Positions 58,285-64,000 of a stretch of DNA of 64,000 nt are shown here, one piece after another. The position numbers and the translations under genes were made by a program. Where the stretch lies: contig NZ_CP076444.2 in assembly GCF_020023735.2 (NCBI RefSeq), positions 2,190,890-2,254,889 of the forward strand, in the 5' to 3' direction. Under the pieces are notes generated by a model. The model had not been told where the DNA came from. It saw only the letters and a list, made by a program, of their open reading frames with translations, and searched no databases. How positions within the stretch are numbered: position 1 is the first letter of the stretch; each line of letters begins with the position of its first letter. Source of the stretch: Mycoavidus sp. HKI. Its GTDB lineage: Bacteria; Pseudomonadota; Gammaproteobacteria; Burkholderiales; Burkholderiaceae.

Positions 58285-59649
58285 TTAACTTAAGCAGCCA
58301 ATCGCTAACAAAGCGATGATGACCACAATAACGCCCCCAATACGCGTAGAAATTTGCGCGAATGGCATTAAAGATAGGCGATGAGCAGCAGATAAAATAG
58401 CGATATCGCCACTGCCCCCCATGCCGCTATGGCAGCCCGTGACAATGGCGGCTTCAATTGGGAATAAACCAACTTTGCGGCCAACTAAAAATCCCGTCGC
58501 CATCAATGAAATGACGGTTGAAAAAACCGTCACGATAAACGGCAAGTTGAATGCGGCGGCGAGCTTTTCCCATGGAATAATTGTCATCCCAGCAGCAAAT
58601 AGCAAAGGATAAATCGTGACCTTCACAAAAAAGTGATATAAACCGATCGCACCTTCATGCATAGCCGGCGAAACTAGATTCAGCAGCTTAACTAAGACCG
58701 CAATCAAAAGCATTGCGATCGGAGCAGGCCAGCCAAACAATTGATGTGTGAGCACCCCAATCAAATAAAAAGAAATGGCGATCATCCCGGTCGCAGCTAC
58801 ATCAGTCAGCAAAGGCCTGACGTCCTCATGGGGGCCTTCTGCTTTGACGGCACCGCCTTTTTCTTTATCCACTCTTAACAAATGCCCATCCCCCGAAAAG
58901 CGAGGGTAATGGCGCCCCAAAAGATTCAGTGCGGCCGCCGTCACGATCACGAAAAGGTTGGCAAATATAATTGCCGGTAGGATTTGGGCCAATAAATCTC
59001 CCTGTGGCTGGCCGAGTATTTTTGCATAGCCAATCGATAGCGGAATCGCACCTTCGCCAAGCCCTCCGGCCATGATGGGTACAACAATAAAGAAAATAAT
59101 ATGAAATAAATCGAAACCAACCGCCAAACCAACTAAAGTGCCAGTGATTGCGGCCACAATTGAGCCCATCAGTAACGGCACGAAAATCTTTATAAATCCT
59201 TTGATTAATATCTGGCGATCCATGCTAAGCACGCTACCGACAATGACGGCAACGATAAATAGATAAATCGGATGGTTGTTTTCCCAAAATGCGTGAATAG
59301 GATCGACAAAATCCGCTGGCAGCAACTGGTGAGCAACCAGATAAGCGGGGACAAAAGTCACAATAATGACCGAGCCCCCAATACGACGGAAAAATGGGAT
59401 TGATTGGCCAATCGTAGAGCAGGTATAACCACACACCGCCAATAAGGCAATCATTGTGCAAATATTGTTACCCATCAACTGATGATTCCACACCATCGTC
59501 GCTAAACAGGCCACTAGAATTAGATAAACCGGCAACGGAATAATGCCGATTGATTTATGTGACAGTGTTTTCAGGGTTTTAATAGAAAAATAGTCAATAC
59601 AGCGCTTAAATGCTGATTTTCTATCGGGCGTATATTGATGTTCGCTCAT
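58285..59649 (-). CDS. 2HCT family citrate/malate:cation symporter, copy 2
   Basis: 454 residues, about 11 membrane segments, with the loops IMAGGLGEGAIPL and HSGMGGSGDIAIL and the substrate arginine region MPFAQISTRIGG. It is clearly paralogous to the gene at 15109 along the whole length, including the IGIIPLPVYLI N-terminal region. The start codon overlaps the stop of a 41-codon ORF (ATGA), with AGGGAG upstream. Co-transcribed with the CitE-like gene; likely imports its substrate precursor. Confidence 0.87.
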   Translation of the reverse strand: MSEHQYTPDRKSAFKRCIDYFSIKTLKTLSHKSIGIIPLPVYLILVACLATMVWNHQLMGNNICTMIALLAVCGYTCSTIGQSIPFFRRIGGSVIIVTFVPAYLVAHQLLPADFVDPIHAFWENNHPIYLFIVAVIVGSVLSMDRQILIKGFIKIFVPLLMGSIVAAITGTLVGLAVGFDLFHIIFFIVVPIMAGGLGEGAIPLSIGYAKILGQPQGDLLAQILPAIIFANLFVIVTAAALNLLGRHYPRFSGDGHLLRVDKEKGGAVKAEGPHEDVRPLLTDVAATGMIAISFYLIGVLTHQLFGWPAPIAMLLIAVLVKLLNLVSPAMHEGAIGLYHFFVKVTIYPLLFAAGMTIIPWEKLAAAFNLPFIVTVFSTVISLMATGFLVGRKVGLFPIEAAIVTGCHSGMGGSGDIAILSAAHRLSLMPFAQISTRIGGVIVVIIALLAIGCLS

Positions 59650-59771
59650 TGGTCAGTCTCCCTACTTTTAGAGGCCGCAAAAAATATTGCGTAGACGTCA
59701 GCCTCTTCGGTTTGTGCTTTCAAAAGAACCTTTACTCGTGGCCAGGTAGCGTTGTAGCCACTCTTTTTCAT
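59646..59771 (-). CDS. 41-codon upstream ORF resembling the N-terminus of Fur
   Basis: ATG at 59771, TGA overlapping the symporter ATG. The product runs MKKSGYNATWPRVKVLLKAQ then TEEADVYAIFFAASKSRETDQ. Compare Fur (LKKAGLKVTLPRLKILEVL...AEDLY): the KKxGxxxTxPRxKxL and DVY blocks agree, with a short deletion between them. No ATVYR helix or metal sites follow. It could be a truncated fur remnant, a leader ORF coupling translation to the symporter, or a chance likeness. No clear ribosome site. Confidence 0.35.
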   Translation of the reverse strand: MKKSGYNATWPRVKVLLKAQTEEADVYAIFFAASKSRETDQ

Positions 59772-59791
59772 GCCGCGTAGAAGAAAAATAA

Positions 59792-59801
59792 CTCAATTGA
59801 G
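59792..59801. promoter_or_regulatory. Palindrome CTCAATTGAG between regulator A and the symporter locus
   Basis: Perfect 10-bp palindrome 58 bp before regulator A and 20 bp before the upstream ORF on the other strand. It shares the CTCAAT core with three repeats before regulator B, so it is a candidate operator for these regulators. Confidence 0.4.
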
Positions 59802-59858
59802 AGATAATGTAAACTATTTTAGTTAAATATCGCACAAAAAGTTTAGCTCAGAGGAAAT

Positions 59859-60296
59859 ATGATGCGGCAGAATCGCTTTATGCCATCCGACCAAGAAAGA
59901 AGCGCCTTCTCAGAACGTTTGCGGCTTGCGTTAAAGCGAGGCCATAAACCTGTTAAAGGGGCAACAGATTTAGCCCGCCTGTTCAATTTGCAACATGACG
60001 GTACCGGTGTTTCGGTGCAGACTACGCATAAATGGTTAAGCGGCCGCGCAATTCCAACTACGGAAAAGATCAAGACACTAGCTGAATGGCTTGGTGTGAG
60101 TGAGCATTGGTTACATTATGGACCACCTCCCGATCCGAGCCTGTCAAAAACCAAAGAGACCAAATTCCAGCAAGCTAAGTATCCAGCCTCTCCTGAAACA
60201 ATTGAGCTAGCTAAAAAGATTGAGGCATTGCCCGAACATCAAAAATATTTGGTAGAGGAACTGATCACTCAGTTTTATGGACAAGGGCCAGATTGA
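59859..60296 (+). CDS. XRE/lambda-repressor-like regulator, tandem copy A
   Basis: 145 residues. An HTH domain (about 15-85: GATDLARLFNLQ, VSVQTTHKWLSGRAIPTTEK, IKTLAEWLGVSEHWLHYGPP) and a C-terminal helical tail (ETIELAKKIEALPEHQKYLV). This small regulator type is common in Burkholderia and Ralstonia; its targets are not known to me. Start at 59859 or the next ATG (59862), behind GAGG. It is divergent from the symporter operon, so it may control it. Copy B follows 270 bp on. Confidence 0.8.
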   Translation: MMRQNRFMPSDQERSAFSERLRLALKRGHKPVKGATDLARLFNLQHDGTGVSVQTTHKWLSGRAIPTTEKIKTLAEWLGVSEHWLHYGPPPDPSLSKTKETKFQQAKYPASPETIELAKKIEALPEHQKYLVEELITQFYGQGPD

Positions 60297-60436
60297 CCTG
60301 GTGAGCAGCGCAGTCATACTTCCTCAAAACTGCACCGCACACAGGCAAACCTGGTTTGCGTCTGCCGACTGTCTTTCGGGAGGCTTTGCATGCATTCAGG
60401 ACAGCCTTTTAGAAATCCCTCCTACAAGCAAATTAA

Positions 60437-60507
60437 CTCAATAGGATGCGCTGGCTCATATGTTTTTAGCTCAATAAGGGACTAATTCTAAAAAAATAGC
60501 TCAATAA
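60437..60507 (+). repeat. Three CTCAATA direct repeats upstream of regulator B
   Basis: CTCAATA at 60437-60443, 60470-60476 and 60500-60506, spaced 33 and 30 bp, close to three helical turns each, so all lie on one DNA face. The last two are AGCTCAATAA. They lie 60-130 bp before the start of regulator B. Confidence 0.5.
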
Positions 60508-60566
60508 AGCAAAACTCTAAACTAATTTGGGTATATATAGCATTAAGGGTTGAACCATGGGGAAAT

Positions 60567-61007
60567 ATGATACGGCAGAATTCCCCCATGCCATCTAATC
60601 AAGAAAGATCAGCCTTCTCAGAGCGTTTGCGGCTTGCATTAAAGCGAGGCCCCAAACCCGTTAAGGGCGCAACAGACCTAGCGCGCCTTTTTAACCTACA
60701 ACATCGTGACGGTGCCGGCGTTTCGGTGCAGACTACGCATAAATGGTTAACTGGCCGCGCAATTCCAACCGCGGATAAAATCAAAACCCTCGCCGAATGG
60801 CTTGGTGTTGGAGAACATTGGCTGCATTACGGACCGCCACCTGATCCAGCACTGCTAAAAGCTAAAGAGGTCAAGCTTAAACAAGCTAAGTATCCGCCTT
60901 CACCGGAAACCGTTACGCTTGCCAAGAAGATTGAAGCTCTGCCAGAGCATCAGAGATATTTGGTGGAAGAGCTCATTACGCAGTTCTACGGGAAAGTACC
61001 CGAATAA
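60567..61007 (+). CDS. XRE/lambda-repressor-like regulator, tandem copy B
   Basis: 146 residues, same domain layout as copy A, and about 120 of 145 positions identical by eye, with one inserted residue (HRDGAG against HDGTG). The duplication includes about 10 bp before the start codon (GGAAATATGAT). Most changes are in the linker after the HTH and the C-terminal tail, while the recognition region is nearly unchanged, so both should bind the same DNA. A strong terminator follows. Confidence 0.82.
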   Translation: MIRQNSPMPSNQERSAFSERLRLALKRGPKPVKGATDLARLFNLQHRDGAGVSVQTTHKWLTGRAIPTADKIKTLAEWLGVGEHWLHYGPPPDPALLKAKEVKLKQAKYPPSPETVTLAKKIEALPEHQRYLVEELITQFYGKVPE

Positions 61008-61022
61008 TCCCACCCTCTTAGC

Positions 61023-61058
61023 AAAAAAACGCCCTTCAGTCTGAAGGGCGTTTTTTTT
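61023..61058. terminator. Bidirectional rho-independent terminator
   Basis: ACGCCCTTC-AGTCT-GAAGGGCGT: a perfect 9-bp stem with an A run on the left and an eight-T run on the right. It serves regulator B on the plus strand and yidC on the minus strand. Confidence 0.93.
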
Positions 61059-61101
61059 GTGGTCAGAAGAGCCCCTAAGTTGGGGCTCAATCGTTTTCTA
61101 A

Positions 61102-62730
61102 CTAATTACGTACAATCCGTCTCGTGATATACCATTGCTGCAGTATAGACAGCAGATTATTCACTACATAATAGAGAACTAAGCCGGCGGGAAAGAAGAA
61201 GAACATAACCGAAAATGCAAGCGGCATAAACATCATCATCTTGGCCTGAAGCGGATCCGGCGGCGTTGGATTTAAGCGCGTTTGCACAAACATTGAAAGC
61301 GCCATCAGAATTGGCAAGATGAAATAAGGATCTTGCTGTGACAAGTCATGAATCCAGCCGATCCAGGGCGCACCACGCATTTCTACTGATGACAGCAATA
61401 CCCAATACAGCGAAATAAACACGGGAATTTGGATGACTACCGGCAAACACCCACCCAATGGATTTATTTTCTCTGTTTTATAAAGCTCCATTAACGCAGC
61501 ATTCATCTTCTGCGGATCGCCTTTATAACGCTCTCGTAACGCTTGCATACGTGGCGTAATCTCTTTCATGCGGGCCATTGAGCGATAGCTGGCGGCCGAC
61601 AATGGAAAGAATACGGCCTTAATCAGTAAGGTTAATGCAACAATTGACCAGCCCCAATTGCCCAACCAGCTATGTATTTTGTCGAGCAGCCAGAACAATG
61701 GCTTGGCAATAATCGTCACCCAACCATAATCTTTCACCAACTCAAGACCCGGTGCAATCGTTTCAAGCATGCGCTCTTCTTCAGGGCCCGCAAAAAGACG
61801 TGCCTGCACTTGGACCGCTTGCCCCGGCATCAGGGTTTGCACAGCTTGTTTCGCCCCTACGCGATACAGTGACGAATCCAGTTTATTGACATAAATATCT
61901 CGCGTCACGCCTTGCTGCAACAGCCATGCCGATGCAAAATGATGCTGCACCATGGCGATCCAGCCATTATCGGCTTGTCTGGCATAGTCCGCTTTATTTT
62001 TATCAATATCGCTAAAGCCGACTTTCTGGAAATTTTGCTGCGAGGTATACACCACCGGCCCGATATAGGTATGCGAGAACCGTGGGGTTTCAACAGGCGT
62101 GCTATCACGCACCAACTCCATATAGAGTACTGGCTGCACCGGCGCTGAACTGGCGTTGATGATGTCGTGCTGGACATCGATCACGTAACTGCCACGTGTA
62201 AAAGTGTAACGCTTTACAAGCTTGACACCATTTTTCACGGGAGATTCAAATTGAACCTCAAGCGTATTTGCATTAACCGCTAATTCACGAGGGCCAGACT
62301 GGACGCTAAAGAGATCGTTATGGTTGGGAAAATCGCCGCCAATCAGGCCCGTACGGGCTAAATAAACATGAGTGGGCGTCTCATCAAAAAGCGCAACGTA
62401 CTGGTTAGCTTGTTGACTATCTGTTTGCTGAGTCAGCGCTAATTTAGATAGCGTAGCGCCTTGTGTACTGATGTCCGCTTCATACACATCCGTTTTAATA
62501 TGGATCTTTTGGCTATTTGCTACCCCTTGGGCAGCCGGCACAGTTGCTGCGCTAAGCGATGAGGAAGCCGTAGGCGGTGCATTAGAAGAAGTCACCTTAT
62601 CCACTGTATGGGCAGGCACCGGGTCAGGGAAAAACCTCGCGGGGCGTCCATTGTAACGCTGCCAGTTATCAAACAGCAGCACCAGCGAAATCACTAAAAC
62701 AATCCACAAAATGTTGCGTTTAATATCCAT
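61102..62730 (-). CDS. yidC: Membrane protein insertase YidC
   Basis: 542 residues from the ATG at 62730 ([20 protein letters not shown]); a longer frame begins at 62766. First membrane segment, then a large periplasmic domain (about 60-340) and five-helix insertase core ([20 protein letters not shown], the hydrophilic-groove Arg in [28 protein letters not shown]). It follows yidD with an 11-bp overlap. Confidence 0.95.
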   Translation of the reverse strand: MDIKRNILWIVLVISLVLLFDNWQRYNGRPARFFPDPVPAHTVDKVTSSNAPPTASSSLSAATVPAAQGVANSQKIHIKTDVYEADISTQGATLSKLALTQQTDSQQANQYVALFDETPTHVYLARTGLIGGDFPNHNDLFSVQSGPRELAVNANTLEVQFESPVKNGVKLVKRYTFTRGSYVIDVQHDIINASSAPVQPVLYMELVRDSTPVETPRFSHTYIGPVVYTSQQNFQKVGFSDIDKNKADYARQADNGWIAMVQHHFASAWLLQQGVTRDIYVNKLDSSLYRVGAKQAVQTLMPGQAVQVQARLFAGPEEERMLETIAPGLELVKDYGWVTIIAKPLFWLLDKIHSWLGNWGWSIVALTLLIKAVFFPLSAASYRSMARMKEITPRMQALRERYKGDPQKMNAALMELYKTEKINPLGGCLPVVIQIPVFISLYWVLLSSVEMRGAPWIGWIHDLSQQDPYFILPILMALSMFVQTRLNPTPPDPLQAKMMMFMPLAFSVMFFFFPAGLVLYYVVNNLLSILQQWYITRRIVRN

Positions 62731-63013
62731 TTGATTTTGTCTCATCTTGATACTGGGTGGCGGCATCAGCGCCTGAAAGATTAAGCGGAGGCAGCGGATC
62801 TACACCGCCGGCGGCAAACGGATGGCAGCGACACACTCTTTTGAAGGCAAGATAACTGCCGCGCGCCGCACCATAATGCTGGATGGCCTCACGGGCATAC
62901 TCTGAGCAAGACGGCATAAAACGGCAACGATTGCCAAGATACGGGCTAAGCACAAATTTATAGCCGCGTAGCAACGCCAGCAGCACTCTTTGCATAAAAG
63001 TCGCAAACATCAT
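62720..63013 (-). CDS. yidD: Membrane protein insertion efficiency factor YidD
   Basis: 97 residues, with the conserved [31 protein letters not shown] and [15 protein letters not shown] segments. Its ATG overlaps the rnpA stop (ATGA) and its end overlaps yidC, so the three genes are translationally linked. Confidence 0.95.
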   Translation of the reverse strand: MMFATFMQRVLLALLRGYKFVLSPYLGNRCRFMPSCSEYAREAIQHYGAARGSYLAFKRVCRCHPFAAGGVDPLPPLNLSGADAATQYQDETKSNGY

Positions 63014-63405
63014 GTCGAGCGCTTAATATGGTGGCGCATAGCATCGATTAATAACGCTTCAAGCTCGTTATTGCAGACGACCTTAAAAGCCGTGGATGAA
63101 GCACTTGACCACGTTTTTCGGTCCACCTTAGTACGCAATCTAAGCAAAATATCCCAACCGCAAAACTCAGAACGCTTGAGGCGGAATATTTCGCGGGCAA
63201 CGCGTCTAATTACATTGCGACTGACCGCACGCGGCGCATACTTGCGCCCAATCACCAAGCCAAGCCGTGCTGCTTGGCCCGTGTGCCGTCCATACAATAC
63301 AAAATGCACGCTGCGCCCCCAAGGACGCACGCGAAAAACCGATGAAAATTCATCTGGCTTTAAAAGCTTGGCGGCTTTTGGAAAGCCGGTGCCGGCGGCC
63401 TGCAA
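63010..63405 (-). CDS. rnpA: Ribonuclease P protein component
   Basis: 131 residues. It assists the RNase P RNA in 5' tRNA maturation. The RNR motif is [17 protein letters not shown], with [12 protein letters not shown] near the start. The first codon is TTG (63405): an in-frame stop lies 36 bases upstream and no ATG fits the family N-terminus. It lies 34 bp after rpmH. Confidence 0.94.
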   Translation of the reverse strand: MQAAGTGFPKAAKLLKPDEFSSVFRVRPWGRSVHFVLYGRHTGQAARLGLVIGRKYAPRAVSRNVIRRVAREIFRLKRSEFCGWDILLRLRTKVDRKTWSSASSTAFKVVCNNELEALLIDAMRHHIKRST

Positions 63406-63439
63406 TGAAATAACGGAAGGCGTATTAAACGCTCACGCG

Positions 63440-63574
63440 TTAAACTGCTAGACGCTTGCGGCCTTTTGCACGGCGTGCGTTAAGGACTTTACGCCCGCCT
63501 ACAGTTTTCATACGGACGCGAAAACCGTGAGTCCTTTTACGACGTGTAACAGAAGGCTGATAAGTACGTTTCAT
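63440..63574 (-). CDS. rpmH: 50S ribosomal protein L34
   Basis: 44 residues ([20 protein letters not shown] ... ending GRKRLAV), the standard L34 sequence. First gene of rpmH-rnpA-yidD-yidC, the classic origin-proximal cluster. It is divergent from the expected dnaA. Confidence 0.97.
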   Translation of the reverse strand: MKRTYQPSVTRRKRTHGFRVRMKTVGGRKVLNARRAKGRKRLAV

Positions 63575-64000
63575 GATTAATGCTCTCACAAGCTCCGTCC
63601 GTTAAGACGAAGTGTTGGTAATTTTCTTGCTTATTTGGACAAGCCGTTAGTTGCTTCAAGGAGCATCGACTTAATCCACCAGAATTTTTCGCCAAATTTT
63701 TGCGCGAACCCTCTATTTAATCGTTTTTTCTATTGATAGTCAATAGCTTAGCCCGCGCATGACGCATCACAAGCCCGCCACCAAGTGCAGCCTAGTCCTG
63801 TGGATAAGTGACCCGCCCGACGGTTTTTGGCGGTAAAATCTCACTTCCTTTGGCATTCCATATTTATTTAAATGGGGTTGCCTCCACATGCCAAGCCGCT
63901 TGTCTCGGCTCTTTTTTGTTGTTTTTGTTACGCGCTGTTATACGTCTTTTTCGCTATATTGTGCCGCGACGACCCTATTTAGCCTGCGCCTCGATTGAAT
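63575..64000. other. oriC: Probable origin of replication region (rpmH-dnaA gap), left part
   Basis: 426 bp with no gene. In Burkholderia the gap between rpmH and dnaA holds oriC. It contains one perfect DnaA box (63799-63807) and AT-rich patches (for example TATTTATTTAAAT near 63870) that could unwind. I could not make out further perfect boxes. dnaA, if present, starts to the right of 64000 on the plus strand. Confidence 0.55.
63799..63807 (-). promoter_or_regulatory. Consensus DnaA box
   Basis: TGTGGATAA on the plus strand, that is TTATCCACA on the minus strand, an exact match to the consensus. Confidence 0.75.

Noticed and set aside
62990..63451. Open frame antisense to rnpA (153 codons)
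   Set aside because: It covers rnpA and the 3' end of rpmH on the other strand; both have unmistakable family motifs.

Overview
The window looks like the origin-proximal part of a reduced, mid-GC Burkholderiaceae chromosome. The protein sequences and gene clusters (rpmH-rnpA-yidD-yidC, mreBCD-mrdA-rodA, gatCAB, hslVU, dacC-dat-ybeD-lipB-lipA, rsmB-DUF4390-ntrY-ntrX, dprA-trx-topB) are those of Burkholderia and relatives. Base composition is clearly lower in GC than free-living Burkholderia, some metabolic genes are eroded, and transporters are prominent. A fungus-associated endosymbiont of the Mycoavidus/Glomeribacter type is my inference; nothing here names a species.

Layout. 1-784 is the 5' part of mnmE. 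884-5160 holds photolyase, a pirin, an XRE-ImmA/PIN (DUF4411) stress or toxin-antitoxin pair and tRNA-Lys. 5212-12589 holds rfaE2, a copper chaperone, birA-coaX and a dppBCDF peptide importer without its binding protein. 12617-16488 holds an orphan solute-binding protein with a LysR regulator, divergent from a 2HCT citrate/malate symporter. 16594-18613 is tRNA-Phe and the preQ0 genes queC-queE-queD. 18610-24496 is the rod-shape/elongasome operon. 24654-28893 is gatCAB and xthA. 28905-36550 holds ampG, a metX-metW deletion scar, argB, hslVU, dksA, a cytochrome c, and the dolP/diaA/yraN cluster. 36593-42721 holds rsmI, the lipoate and D-Ala-D-Ala carboxypeptidase operon and an esterase. 42801-52547 is a long leftward block from def to a 2Fe-2S ferredoxin, with a two-component pair in the middle. 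52739-57030 is dprA, a thioredoxin-like gene and topB. 57031-61007 is an accessory stretch: tandem operator-like palindromes with no gene, a CitE-like lyase, a second 2HCT symporter preceded by a tiny Fur-like ORF, and two tandem near-identical XRE regulators. 61102-63574 is yidC-yidD-rnpA-rpmH, followed to 64000 by gene-free DNA with a perfect DnaA box, so dnaA probably lies just beyond the right end.

How the parts fit. Cell-envelope construction (mreBCD, mrdA, rodA, dacC, ampG, rfaE2, diaA, yidC), translation (gatCAB, fmt, def, two tRNAs, rsmB, rsmI, mnmE) and proteostasis (hslVU, htpX) are intact. The points of interest are the two di/tricarboxylate uptake loci with their own regulators, a 9-bp motif (TTGTTCTAC) found in several non-coding gaps, the metX-metW scar that removes the first committed step of methionine synthesis at its usual locus, and separation of mnmE from yidC by about 60 kb although the two are normally adjacent.
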